This document shows, in pieces, positions 43,312 through 52,191 of a stretch of DNA of 64,000 bases (positions are counted from its first letter, which is position 1; each line of letters starts with the position of its first letter). The translations under genes were made by a program, and so were the position numbers. Below the pieces are notes generated by a model, which worked only from the letters and a program-made list of their open reading frames with translations, searched no databases and was not told the DNA's origin. Origin of the DNA: Luteimonas vadosa (GTDB lineage: Bacteria; Pseudomonadota; Gammaproteobacteria; Xanthomonadales; Xanthomonadaceae); contig NZ_BAABJY010000002.1 in assembly GCF_039543545.1 (NCBI RefSeq), positions 434,001 to 498,000 of the forward strand, in the 5' to 3' direction.

Positions 43312-44057
43312 CGCGTCGTCCCTGCCGGGCGCAAGACCCAGTCCTTGCCCGCTTCGCGCGCGAGGTTGTCGGCGCGGGCGCGCGCCAGCAGCGAGCCTAC
43401 GAACCAGAGCTTGGTGCCCACCAGCATCCAGACCAGCGGCGGGACCATGCTGGCATCGATGCTCGATTCGCCCAGCAGGCGAATGGTCTGCCCCTGGTGC
43501 AGCGAGTTCCACCACACCACCGAGTAGCGGATCACGGGCAGCAACACAACGCCCACGATCGCCAGCAGGCTGGCGGCACGCGCGGCGGCGCGACGGTCGT
43601 CGATCGCGTGGTACAGGCCGATCACGCCGAGGTACAGGAACAGCAGGATCAGTTCGCTGGTCAACCGGGGATCCCAGTCCCACCAGGTGCCCCACATCGG
43701 CTTGCCCCAGATCGAGCCGGTGGCGAGGGTGATGAGGGTAAACGCCGCGCCGATGGGCGCGCACGCCATCGCCAGGATCTCGCAGAGCTTGATCCGCCAG
43801 ACCAGTGCGATCGCGGCGTACAGGGCCATCAGCGCGAATACGAACAGGCTCATCCAGGCGCTGGGGACGTGGATGTAGAGGATGCGGAAGCTGTCGCCCT
43901 GCTGGTAGTCGGGCGGCACCACGAACAACGCGCCATACAGGCCCACGCCCATCGTCGCGATGGCGAGCACGAACGCCCACGGCGACCAGCGCGCCGCGAA
44001 GCGGTCGAAGGTGGGCGGCGAACCGAGTTGATGGAACCAGCGAAGGACAGGATTCAT
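43308..44057 (-). CDS. ccmC: Heme transporter/assembly protein CcmC
   Basis: This 249-residue protein has six helices and the WWD domain WGTWWDWDPRLTSELILLFLYLG, with flanking periplasmic histidines (ILYIHVPSAWM and WNSLHQGQTI). It loads heme onto CcmE. The ATG at 44057 is followed by the typical MNPVLRWFHQLGSP. A 100-base spacer separates it from ccmB. Confidence 0.96.
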   Translation of the reverse strand: MNPVLRWFHQLGSPPTFDRFAARWSPWAFVLAIATMGVGLYGALFVVPPDYQQGDSFRILYIHVPSAWMSLFVFALMALYAAIALVWRIKLCEILAMACAPIGAAFTLITLATGSIWGKPMWGTWWDWDPRLTSELILLFLYLGVIGLYHAIDDRRAAARAASLLAIVGVVLLPVIRYSVVWWNSLHQGQTIRLLGESSIDASMVPPLVWMLVGTKLWFVGSLLARARADNLAREAGKDWVLRPAGTTR

Positions 44058-44157
44058 TTCTTCTTTCCCCTCTTCCGCAGGTGGAGAGGGCCGGGGAGGG
44101 TGGCGTGCCCGCGCGGGCGTCGCCGGGGTCAAGGCGTTGGCGCGCGATCCGTGGCGT

Positions 44158-44841
44158 TCAATCCAGCGCGATCCGGATCGCGGCGGCAGCGGCAAGCGGC
44201 GCCAGCACCACCGACAGCACCAGTCCGGCGGCGAGCATGAGCAGGCCGCCGACAGGATCCAGGCCTTGCGCGCTGGCGGCGACGCTCCCTGCGCCGAACA
44301 CCAGCACCGGCACGTACAACGGCAGCGCCAGCAGGGCGACAAGGATACCGGAACGGCGCATCCCCACGGTCAGGGCGGCGACGACGGCACCCAGCAAGGA
44401 CAGCAGCGGCGTGCCCAGCGCCAGCGAAGCCAGCAGCACGGGCCACTGGCCGCGCGGTACCTGCAGCAGCTCGGCGAGGACTGGCGTGGCCAGCAGCAGG
44501 GGCACGGCCGTGGTCGCCCAGTGGGTGAACACGCGGACGCCGACCAGCCAGGCCAGTGGCACCGGCGCCAGCAGCCATTGCTCGAGCGAGCCGTCCTCAG
44601 CGTCGCCCCGGAACAGGCTGTCGAGCGCGAGCAGGCCGGAGAGCAGCACCGCCACCCAGATGGCGCCGCCACCGACCCGCGCCAGCAGCTGCGCGTCGCT
44701 GCCCAGCGCCAGGGCGAACAGGACGAGTACCAGCAAGGCGAACAACGCCGGCTGCAACGCGTCGCCCCGGCGGCGCCAGAGCAGGCGAAGGTCGCGGGCG
44801 ACGAGGGCGCGCGCGGCCCTTGGCAGGGACGCGTGCGTCAT
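44158..44841 (-). CDS. ccmB: Heme exporter permease CcmB
   Basis: This 227-residue ABC permease has six hydrophobic helices. It contains DLRLLWRRRGDALQPALFALLVLVLFALALG near the start and LFRGDAEDGSLEQWLLAP, the conserved CcmB loop that contacts CcmA. It works with CcmA and CcmC in ATP-driven release of holo-CcmE. Confidence 0.94.
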   Translation of the reverse strand: MTHASLPRAARALVARDLRLLWRRRGDALQPALFALLVLVLFALALGSDAQLLARVGGGAIWVAVLLSGLLALDSLFRGDAEDGSLEQWLLAPVPLAWLVGVRVFTHWATTAVPLLLATPVLAELLQVPRGQWPVLLASLALGTPLLSLLGAVVAALTVGMRRSGILVALLALPLYVPVLVFGAGSVAASAQGLDPVGGLLMLAAGLVLSVVLAPLAAAAAIRIALD

Positions 44842-44947
44842 CGCGGGCTCTCCCGGAACGCCCGGGATCGCGGGCCCGATCCTGGCGGCCGGTCGCCGAA
44901 AAGGATGGCAAGGCGGCCCGTGGGTTCGAGGCCGCGCCTCCAACCCG

Positions 44948-45589
44948 TCATGCCGGCCGCTCCAGGGGCAGCAACCGCGTGCGCACCGGAGGAGCGGCAT
45001 AGGCCCCATGGGTGGTGACCAGTGCCGCGCCTCCGTCGCGCAGGTGCGCCTGCACCATCCGGTTGACGAGTTCGATGCCTTCCAGGTCGAGGTTGGCGTA
45101 GGGCTCGTCGAGCAGCCAGAGCGGGGCCGGCGACAGCCAGAGCCGGGCGAGCGACAAACGCTTCTTCTGCCCGGCGGACAATTGGCGGGCCAGGGCGTCC
45201 TCGTAGCCGGCCATGCCGACGATGCCCAGGGCGCCTTCGGCCGATTGCGTCGGCCGCCGGCCATGGAGGCCACAGAGGAAGCGCAGGTTTTCCAGCGCGC
45301 TGAGGTCCGCCTTCAGCGCCGGGAGGTGGCCGAGGTAGGCCATGGCCTGGGCTCGCAGCGCGCGGCGCGCCAACTGACCGTCGATGGCGATCTCGCCGGC
45401 ATCCGGGCGCAACAGGCCCGCCAAGGCCCGCAGCAGGGTGGTCTTGCCAGCGCCGTTGTCGCCCTGCACCAGCAGGGTTTCGCCGCGATCGACGGTGAAG
45501 TCCAGGGGGCCGAACACCGGCTCGTCGTTGCGCGTGAATCGCAGGCCGCGGGCGGCGAGCAGGGGCGGGTGCGTCGGGGTATCAGGCAT
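44948..45589 (-). CDS. ccmA: Heme exporter ATP-binding protein CcmA
   Basis: This 213-residue ABC ATPase has Walker A GDNGAGKTT, signature LSAGQKKRLSLARL and Walker B LWLLDEPYANLD, with H-loop TTHG. The QKKR form of the signature is typical of CcmA. It is the first gene of the minus-strand ccm cluster. A TAAAAT -10-like element lies about 40 bases upstream (around 45630) and is a candidate cluster promoter. Confidence 0.95.
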   Translation of the reverse strand: MPDTPTHPPLLAARGLRFTRNDEPVFGPLDFTVDRGETLLVQGDNGAGKTTLLRALAGLLRPDAGEIAIDGQLARRALRAQAMAYLGHLPALKADLSALENLRFLCGLHGRRPTQSAEGALGIVGMAGYEDALARQLSAGQKKRLSLARLWLSPAPLWLLDEPYANLDLEGIELVNRMVQAHLRDGGAALVTTHGAYAAPPVRTRLLPLERPA

Positions 45590-45654
45590 CTGCGGACTTC
45601 GGTCGCGGTGGCGACCATCGGGCCGTCATTTTAGTGCCTGGGGCTCCGCGCCGT

Positions 45655-46143
45655 TCAGGCGCCGATCCAGTCCAGCCACGCAACGTTCGAGAACCCGGGC
45701 GGGCAACGCGCAGCCATGCGCAGGCGCACGGGTTCGCCCGTCCGCCACCAGAGCGAGCCCAGTTGCCCGAACTGTTGGACCAGCGCGTCGAACTCGGTCA
45801 GTTCCATGCCCGACACGAGCCAGCTGGGTTCCCGCCAGGTGCGATTGGGCGCCGACGCAAAGGCGGGGCGGAAGGGCTTGCCTGCCTCCAGCAAGCAGGC
45901 TTGCAGGGCCTCGTCGGCTTCGCGGTTCAGGGCCTCGGCTCGCGGGATGGACCATGGATCCCAGCCGGACAGGAACCCGTGGCAGCGCGCGCCAGGCTCC
46001 ACGCGTTCCAGCTCCGGCGCGGGCTGGCCGATATGGAGGTGGTGCCAACGGCCGTCGCACTGCCAGCGGTAATCCGCGCTCAGGTAGGCCTTGGTCAACT
46101 CGGCGAGTCTGCCGTCGGGGAGTGCGCGGGCGGGCGTCAGCAT
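45655..46143 (-). CDS. DUF3293 family protein
   Basis: This 162-residue soluble protein fits DUF3293. The N-terminal LAELTKAYLSADYRWQCDGRW is followed by PWSIPRAEALNREADEALQACL and the conserved RTWREPSWLVSGM. Function is unknown. No Shine-Dalgarno distinguishes ATG 46143 from the in-frame ATG at 46185; the shorter version matches the family start better. It diverges from the aminotransferase gene across a short intergenic region and ends close to ccmA. Confidence 0.8.
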   Translation of the reverse strand: MLTPARALPDGRLAELTKAYLSADYRWQCDGRWHHLHIGQPAPELERVEPGARCHGFLSGWDPWSIPRAEALNREADEALQACLLEAGKPFRPAFASAPNRTWREPSWLVSGMELTEFDALVQQFGQLGSLWWRTGEPVRLRMAARCPPGFSNVAWLDWIGA

Positions 46144-46217
46144 GGCGCAAGGTGTAACCCATCCGCGATGGTCCGTAAACTGCATGGTTCAACTTTCGTG
46201 ACGTCGCGGGGATTCCG

Positions 46218-47363
46218 ATGCTGCAGACCAAGCTGCCCAAAGTCGGCACCACCATCTTCGCGGTGATGTCGCAGCTCGCCTCGGAACACGGCGCGGTCAA
46301 CCTCGGCCAGGGTTTCCCCGACTTCGCGCCCCCGTCCCGCCTGCTCGATGCCGTGGAGCGGGCGCTGCGGTCCGGCCATAACCAGTACGCGCCGATGACC
46401 GGGATCCCGGCGCTGAGGCAGGCGATCGCCGCCAAGACCGAGCGGGTCTACGGCCATCGCCCGGATGCCGACGCCGAGATTACCGTCACCAGTGGCGCGA
46501 CGGAGGCGATCTTCGACGCCGTGCACGCGGTGGTGCGCGCGGGCGACGAGGTCGTCGTGCTGGATCCTGCCTACGATTGCTACGACCCGGCGATCGAGCT
46601 GGCCGGCGGCCGTGCCGTCCACGTGCCGCTGGATCCACGGACCTTCGCGCCGGACTGGGAACGGGTGCGCCAGGCCATCGGCCCCAGGACCCGGATGCTG
46701 ATGATCAACTCGCCGCACAATCCGTCCGGCGCGATGCTCACTGCCGCGGACATGGCCACCCTGGCCGCGCTGCTGCGGGACACGGACATCGTGCTGCTTT
46801 CCGACGAGGTCTACGAGCACATCGTGTTCGACGGCGCGCGGCACGAGTCGGTGCTGCGCTACCCGGAGCTGCGCGAGCGGGCGTACGTGGTCTCCAGCTT
46901 CGGCAAGACCTACCACTGCACCGGCTGGAAGATCGGCTACTGCGTGGCGCCACCCGCGCTGTCGGCCGAATTCCGCAAGGTCCACCAGTACAACGTCTTC
47001 TGCACCTTCAACCCGGCGCAGCATGCCTTCGCGGAAATGATCGAGGCCGAGCCGGAGCATTACGAACAGCTGGGCGCGTTCTACGAGGAAAAGCGCGACC
47101 GATTCCGGGAGCAATTGCTGCAGACCCGGCTGGAGCCGCTGCCGGTGCCGGGCGGCTACTTCCAGCTGGTCGACTATTCGGCGGTCAGCGACCTGGACGA
47201 CAACGCGTTTTGCCGCTGGCTGACCATCGAACACGGCGTCTGCGCGATCCCGCTGTCGCCGTTCTACGACGCCCCGCCGCCCGGCCAGCGCCTGGCGAGA
47301 CTGTGCTTCGCCAAGAACCCGGAAACGCTGGACGCCGCGATCTCACGGTTGCAGAAGCTCTAG
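46218..47363 (+). CDS. ybdL: PLP-dependent methionine aminotransferase (YbdL-like)
   Basis: This 381-residue fold type I aminotransferase has the PLP lysine in SSFGKTYHCTGWKIGY, the NSPHNPSG and LLSDEVYEHIVFDG blocks, and the N-terminal SQLASEHGAVNLGQGFPDF. The group (YbdL/CCBL/KAT-like) prefers methionine, glutamine and aromatic amino acids. Pairing with an omega-amidase gene downstream matches the glutamine transaminase-omega-amidase route that regenerates methionine from its keto acid. TAAACT at 46175-46180 is a plausible -10 and GCGGGG lies before the ATG. Confidence 0.92.
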   Translation: MLQTKLPKVGTTIFAVMSQLASEHGAVNLGQGFPDFAPPSRLLDAVERALRSGHNQYAPMTGIPALRQAIAAKTERVYGHRPDADAEITVTSGATEAIFDAVHAVVRAGDEVVVLDPAYDCYDPAIELAGGRAVHVPLDPRTFAPDWERVRQAIGPRTRMLMINSPHNPSGAMLTAADMATLAALLRDTDIVLLSDEVYEHIVFDGARHESVLRYPELRERAYVVSSFGKTYHCTGWKIGYCVAPPALSAEFRKVHQYNVFCTFNPAQHAFAEMIEAEPEHYEQLGAFYEEKRDRFREQLLQTRLEPLPVPGGYFQLVDYSAVSDLDDNAFCRWLTIEHGVCAIPLSPFYDAPPPGQRLARLCFAKNPETLDAAISRLQKL

Positions 47364-47605
47364 GAGCCGCGCCGCCAATGCTCCTTCCCTCGCGAGCGCG
47401 GGAAGACCAGGGCAGGGTGCATGCGCGTCGATGGCCCGGACCCTGGTGCCGGGAGGAGCAGCCCTGCCTGGGTGGAGCGCGCGGAACGATCCCCGGGTAT
47501 TGCAGCACCAGCGCCAATGCGACGGTCCGTCCCGCGGATCGCGGCGCGCCAGGCGGTCCGCCTGTCCTCGGGGCGAAGTCGCTGCGGACGCCGCATGCCC
47601 TGCGG

Positions 47606-47611
47606 CACAAT
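47606..47611 (+). promoter_or_regulatory. Candidate -10 of a leaderless omega-amidase transcript
   Basis: CACAAT followed by exactly six bases and the ATG; no Shine-Dalgarno and no clear -35. Confidence 0.35.
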
Positions 47612-47617
47612 GCCGGC

Positions 47618-48427
47618 ATGGACGACCTCCGCATCTCACTGGTCCAGGGCGCCACGCGCTGGCACGACCCGGACGGCAATCGCGCCTATTACGGCGAGCT
47701 GGTGGCGCCGCTGCGTGGCACGACCGACCTGGTCCTGCTGCCCGAGACCTTCACCAGCGGTTTTTCCAACGACGCCATCGATCGCGCCGAGACCATGGAC
47801 GGGCCGACGGTGGCGTGGATGCGCGAGCAGGCGCGGCAACTCGAGGCCGCGATCACCGGTAGCGTGCAGATTCGCGACGACCGGGCGAACAGGTCGGGGG
47901 TCTTCAACCGCATGCTCTGGGTGACGCCCGACGGTGCCGTCCGGCATTACGACAAGCGCCACCTGTTCCGCTATGCGCGCGAGCACGAACGTTATGCGCC
48001 GGGCCGCGAGCGATTGGTGGTCGAATGGAAAGGCTGGCGCATCAATCCGCTGGTCTGCTACGACCTGCGCTTCCCGGTGTTCGCGCGCAACCGTTATGAC
48101 GTGGAGCGTCCGGGTGCGCTGGATTTCGATCTCCAGCTGTACGTCGCCAACTGGCCGGCGGCGCGTGCCTACGCCTGGAAAACCTTGCTGCGGGCGCGTG
48201 CGATCGAGAACCTGTGCTATGTCGCCGGGCTCAACCGCGTCGGCATCGATGGCAACGGGATCCACTATTCGGGCGACAGCGCCGTGATCGATTTCCTGGG
48301 TCAGGCCGTGAGCGAATGCACGGACGCGGAGGTGGTGGTCACGACGACGCTGCAGGCGGCGGAACTGGCTGCGCACCGGGAACGGTTCCCCGCGATGCTG
48401 GACGGAGACGCGTTCAGCATCGAGTGA
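47618..48427 (+). CDS. yafV: Omega-amidase of the nitrilase superfamily (YafV/Nit2-like)
   Basis: This 269-residue hydrolase has the Glu-Lys-Cys triad at Glu43 (LLPETF), Lys113 (HYDKRHLF) and Cys147 (LVCYDLRFP), with SGFSNDAID and the C-terminal AIENLCYVAGLNRVG typical of Nit2/YafV. It hydrolyses alpha-ketoglutaramate, the product of glutamine-dependent transamination, pulling methionine regeneration forward. CACAAT lies six bases before the ATG at 47618, suggesting a leaderless transcript of its own despite the aminotransferase 254 bases upstream. Confidence 0.92.
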   Translation: MDDLRISLVQGATRWHDPDGNRAYYGELVAPLRGTTDLVLLPETFTSGFSNDAIDRAETMDGPTVAWMREQARQLEAAITGSVQIRDDRANRSGVFNRMLWVTPDGAVRHYDKRHLFRYAREHERYAPGRERLVVEWKGWRINPLVCYDLRFPVFARNRYDVERPGALDFDLQLYVANWPAARAYAWKTLLRARAIENLCYVAGLNRVGIDGNGIHYSGDSAVIDFLGQAVSECTDAEVVVTTTLQAAELAAHRERFPAMLDGDAFSIE

Positions 48428-48845
48428 GCATGGCGATCCAGGGCGCCCGCCCTTGCGGCACTCAGGGCAGGCTCGTCCGTCATGGAGTGGGCGTGCGACG
48501 CACCACCGCGTGGGCAGTGCCGGGGGTGTCGCCTGGCTGCAAGGTGGTGCAATGCGCGGCCACAAATCGCAGGACTGTTCGATCCGCGCGTGGACGAGCG
48601 TCCATCGCAGGGCAGCCTGCCGCGGCTTTCGGCGCGGCTTGCGCGCCACCTGTAAGGGGCGGGGCGCGCCTCACCGGTCGGATCCAAGCCGTCGACGACT
48701 GCGTCGTCCCGATGCCTAAGGGACGTCCCCGGCGACCGGTCGACGCCTGAACCTGCCTGCGCATGCTCGCGTGCCACCCATGCCTTGCGATGGGTGACGC
48801 GCTTCCAACGGCGCCGCGCGGAGGGACCTGCCCCGATTCGCCGGG
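48428..48845. other. Intergenic region without recognisable gene
   Basis: These 418 bases lie between the convergent omega-amidase and rluB genes. All six frames are interrupted or lack family character. Short Arg-rich frames on both strands look like GC-driven artefacts. I see no terminator with a T run and no repeat. Confidence 0.5.
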
Positions 48846-50366
48846 CTAGCTGCGATCGCCGCCTTGTCGACCCCCACCCCGCGGCCCGCGATTCCCGCCT
48901 GGGCGCGGACCGCCTTTTCCGGCCGGGCGCGGGCCGCCCTTTCCGGCCGGGCGCTTGCCGGGAGGACGCGGTCCACGCGGCTTGTTGTAGGGACTGGTGG
49001 CACCCGGGGTGGCGTGGTCCGAGGGGAACACCGGAGCATTGCCCGGGTGACCGTAGGGCTTGGGCGTGCGCTGGCCCTGGCCGCCCGGGCCGGGCTTGCC
49101 TTGCGGGCGCGGGCCGGCCGGTCCGCCCCGGCCACCGGGGTGCTTCTTGCCGTAGGGTTTCTTCGGGCCGCGGCCGTCGGCGTTGCGATGCCCGCTCGGG
49201 CCGGTTTCGACGCCCTCGGGCACGTACCAGGTCCTGAACGCCGCAGGATTGCCCTCGGGCAACGCCCGCGAGTGCTTGTCCTTGCGCTGCTTGAACGGCT
49301 TCTGCGATTGCTTGGCCGCGGCTTCGCCGCTGACCGTCAAGCCCCCGTGGCCGCCGCGGCCGCCCTTGCCGTGGTGCCCGCGGCCACGATCTTCGCGGAC
49401 GTGGTCGAAACGCCTCAGCTCCCGGCCCTCGTCGGCCGTACTGTGGCCGCCGACGTAGCCCGCGGTGCGATGGCCGCCCACGTGCACGGTCGACTTGGCC
49501 GCCTTGCGCTGGCCGATCACCGGTTGCAGGGTGAGCGCCGGCGGCGGCCCCTCCTCGAGGTTCAGTTCGCGGCGCAAGGCCTCGACCTTCTCGTCAGGGA
49601 GTTCCTGAGACTGGCCGCGCAACAGCGGCTGCGGCAATTCCACCGAGCCGTAGCGGATGCGCTTGAGCCGCGAGACCTGGCAGCCCTGCGATTCCCACAG
49701 GCGCCGCACCTCGCGGTTGCGGCCTTCCTTCAGCAGGACCTGGAACCATTCGTTGGAGTCGGTGCCGCCGATGCGCTTGATCTCCTCGAACTTCGCCGGG
49801 CCGTCGTCCAGGGCGATGCCGCGCCGCAGGCGGTCGACGATCTTCTCCGACACGGTCTCCTCGCCCTCGGGCGCGCGGACGCGGCACACGTACTCGCGCT
49901 CGACCTCGAACGACGGATGCATCATCGCGTTGGCCAGCTCGCCGTCGGTGGTCAGCAGCAGCAGGCCCGTGGTGTTGATGTCGAGCCGGCCGATGGCGAT
50001 CCAGCGCGCGCCCTTCAATGCCGGCAGGGACTCGAAGATGGTGGGGCGACCCTCGGGGTCTTCCCGGGTGGTGACCTCGCCCTCGGGCTTGTTGTACATC
50101 AGCACCCGCGCCGGATCGGTCAGCGCGCTGGCGACGAAGACCTTGCCGTCCAGTTCGACGCGGTCGCCGCTGCCGATCGACATGCCGGTCTGCGCGACTT
50201 CGCCGTTGACGCGCACCATGCCCTCGGCGATGCGCTGCTCCAGCGCGCGGCGCGAGCCGAGGCCGGCCTGTGCCAGCACCTTGTGCAGGCGCTCCGTGAG
50301 GCGGGGGGCATCGTTGCCAGGGTTGTCGCGCTTGAGGGTCAGCTTGCGGCTGGGTGCATCACTCAT
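48846..50366 (-). CDS. rluB: 23S rRNA pseudouridine synthase RluB with extended basic tail
   Basis: This 506-residue enzyme makes pseudouridine at position 2605 (E. coli numbering) of 23S rRNA. The N-terminal S4 domain (RLHKVLAQAGLGSRRALEQ) and the catalytic domain with Asp in GRLDINTTGLLLLTTDG are standard; NREVRRLWESQG is the RluB/RsuA landmark. Residues from about 275 form a long, Gly/Arg/Lys/Pro-rich disordered tail with GGPRP and RGG-like repeats, far beyond the roughly 290-residue core. The gene starts inside the end of scpB (8-base overlap) with CGGAGC before the ATG. Confidence 0.93.
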   Translation of the reverse strand: MSDAPSRKLTLKRDNPGNDAPRLTERLHKVLAQAGLGSRRALEQRIAEGMVRVNGEVAQTGMSIGSGDRVELDGKVFVASALTDPARVLMYNKPEGEVTTREDPEGRPTIFESLPALKGARWIAIGRLDINTTGLLLLTTDGELANAMMHPSFEVEREYVCRVRAPEGEETVSEKIVDRLRRGIALDDGPAKFEEIKRIGGTDSNEWFQVLLKEGRNREVRRLWESQGCQVSRLKRIRYGSVELPQPLLRGQSQELPDEKVEALRRELNLEEGPPPALTLQPVIGQRKAAKSTVHVGGHRTAGYVGGHSTADEGRELRRFDHVREDRGRGHHGKGGRGGHGGLTVSGEAAAKQSQKPFKQRKDKHSRALPEGNPAAFRTWYVPEGVETGPSGHRNADGRGPKKPYGKKHPGGRGGPAGPRPQGKPGPGGQGQRTPKPYGHPGNAPVFPSDHATPGATSPYNKPRGPRPPGKRPAGKGGPRPAGKGGPRPGGNRGPRGGGRQGGDRS

Positions 50367-51168
50367 GTCTTGCTCCGGGGCTGTCGCCGTCTTCGGCGAG
50401 GGCAGGTTCTTCGGTGGATGGGCGGGGGATGGATTGCAGGTCCGCTAGGTCGGACGGGGGTTCAGCCGGGGTTGGCTGCGACGCGCCATCGATTGCTTCA
50501 TCGGCGTCGGCGCCAACGTCGAAACCGGAATCGGCGGCGGTAGCGCCGCCTGCATCCGCGTCGCCTTGCCGGTCGCCGATGCCGCCGGCCGGGATGGCCT
50601 CGCCGGGCGCGGCATCGAAGGCGAATTCGGGGTCCAGCGCGCCGAAATCCTTGAGCTCCGACAGCGGCGGCAACTCGTCGAGGCGCTTGAGGCCGAAGTA
50701 GTCGAGGAAGGCCTTGGTCGTGCCCAGCAGCTCGGGGCGGCCCGGGACGTCGCGGTGGCCGACCACCCGGATCCACTCGCGCTCCTCGAGCGCCTTGATG
50801 ATGTTGCTGTTGACCGAGACCCCGCGGACCTGCTCGATCTCGCCACGCGTGATGGGCTGGCGATAGGCGATGAGCGCGAGGATCTCCAGCGTCGCGCGGG
50901 TGTACTTGGTCTGGCGCTCGGTCCACAACCGCGCCACCCACTCGTGCACGTCGGCCTTTACCTGGTAGCGCCAACCGGAGGCGACCTCGACCAGTTCGAC
51001 GCCGCGCTGCGCGCAGTCGGCCTGCAACGTGGCCAGGGCCTCGCGCACGGCGCCCTCGGGGGCGGGCTGGTCCAGCGGGAACAGCCCGTGCAGCTGCACG
51101 AGGCTCAGCGGCTGGTTGGCCGCCAGCAGCGCGGCTTCGACGATGCGGTTGATGAGGTGTTGGTCCAT
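50359..51168 (-). CDS. scpB: Segregation and condensation protein ScpB
   Basis: This 269-residue winged-helix partner of the ScpA kleisin acts in the SMC condensin. The two WH domains contain NRIVEAALLAANQPLSL and TRATLEILALIAYRQPITRGEIEQVRGV, then LGTTKAFLDYFGL. The C-terminal 90 residues are an acidic Ala/Asp/Gly-rich extension beyond the conserved core. It is followed by rluB, with which it overlaps by eight bases, and preceded by scpA after 54 bases. Confidence 0.94.
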   Translation of the reverse strand: MDQHLINRIVEAALLAANQPLSLVQLHGLFPLDQPAPEGAVREALATLQADCAQRGVELVEVASGWRYQVKADVHEWVARLWTERQTKYTRATLEILALIAYRQPITRGEIEQVRGVSVNSNIIKALEEREWIRVVGHRDVPGRPELLGTTKAFLDYFGLKRLDELPPLSELKDFGALDPEFAFDAAPGEAIPAGGIGDRQGDADAGGATAADSGFDVGADADEAIDGASQPTPAEPPSDLADLQSIPRPSTEEPALAEDGDSPGARHE

Positions 51169-51222
51169 TGGGGTCGTTCTGATGGGCGAAGGGCCGGGCC
51201 CTGCTACCGGAGGGGTGGGACG

Positions 51223-52191
51223 CTACGGTGCGTCGTCGTTGGCGACGTCGAGGTCTTCGTCGAATTCGCTGGTCAGTTCCAGCGCGGCGGTGGCGTCGCC
51301 GTCGCGCGTGGCCAGCGACTTGAGGTAGATCGGCCCCAGCGGCAGGCGGCCCCGGGTGCCATCGGCTTCGCCGCCCTGCGGCGCGGCTTCCTGCACCACC
51401 TCGAGCAATTGCTCCTTGGCCAGTTCGAGGATCGACAGGAAGGTCACGACCACGCCGAGCTTGCCCTCGCGCGGCTCGAACAGGCTCTCGAAGCGATGGA
51501 AGGCGCCATCGGACAGCCGCGACAGCAACTCGCCCATCCTCTGACGAACGCTGAGCGCGTCGCGCTTGATCGCGACCTGGGTGTAGAGCTCGGCGCGCTT
51601 GAGCACGTCGTGCAGGGCGAGCAGCATCTCGCGCAGGTCTACCTCGGGCGGCAGGCGCACCGCCGCGCGGTCGGGGACGAAGGCCTGCGCAGGCGTCGTG
51701 TCGCGATCCTGCCGGGGCAGGGCATCGATGTCCTCGGCGGCCTGCTTGAACCGCTCGTACTCCTGCAGGCGGCGCACCAGGTCGGCGCGCGGATCGTCCT
51801 CCAGGTCCTCCACGGGCGGCCGCGGCAGCAGCATCCGCGACTTGATCTCGGCAAGGATCGCGGCCATCACGAGGTATTCGGCGGCCAACTCGAAGCGCAG
51901 CTCCTGCATGACGTCGATGTAGGCGACGTACTGGCGCGTGATCTCGGCGACCGGGATGTCGAGGATGTCGAGGTTCTGCCGGCGGATGAGGTAGAGCAGC
52001 AGGTCGAGCGGACCTTCGAAGGCGTCGAGGATGATCTCGAGCGCGTCCGGCGGGATGTACAGGTCCTGCGGGATCTGCAGCACGGCCTGGCCATGCACCA
52101 CGGCCAGCGGGATTTCCTGCTGGCGGGGAGGTTGCGATGGCGCGTGCGCGGCTGCCATGCCGGGCGCGTCGGGTATTCCGGGTTGACTCAT
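51223..52191 (-). CDS. scpA: Segregation and condensation protein ScpA (kleisin)
   Basis: This 322-residue kleisin bridges the SMC heads. The conserved FEGPLDLLLYLIRRQNLDILDIPVAEITRQY and EYLVMAAILAEIKSRMLLP blocks sit near the N-terminus. The C-terminal winged helix (VVVTFLSILELAKEQLLEVVQ) binds the SMC cap. The start at 52191 (MSQPGIP) is the first ATG close to the conserved region. The open frame upstream to 52410 lacks similarity. First gene of scpA-scpB-rluB; smc itself lies 3.5 kb away on the other strand. Confidence 0.93.
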   Translation of the reverse strand: MSQPGIPDAPGMAAAHAPSQPPRQQEIPLAVVHGQAVLQIPQDLYIPPDALEIILDAFEGPLDLLLYLIRRQNLDILDIPVAEITRQYVAYIDVMQELRFELAAEYLVMAAILAEIKSRMLLPRPPVEDLEDDPRADLVRRLQEYERFKQAAEDIDALPRQDRDTTPAQAFVPDRAAVRLPPEVDLREMLLALHDVLKRAELYTQVAIKRDALSVRQRMGELLSRLSDGAFHRFESLFEPREGKLGVVVTFLSILELAKEQLLEVVQEAAPQGGEADGTRGRLPLGPIYLKSLATRDGDATAALELTSEFDEDLDVANDDAP

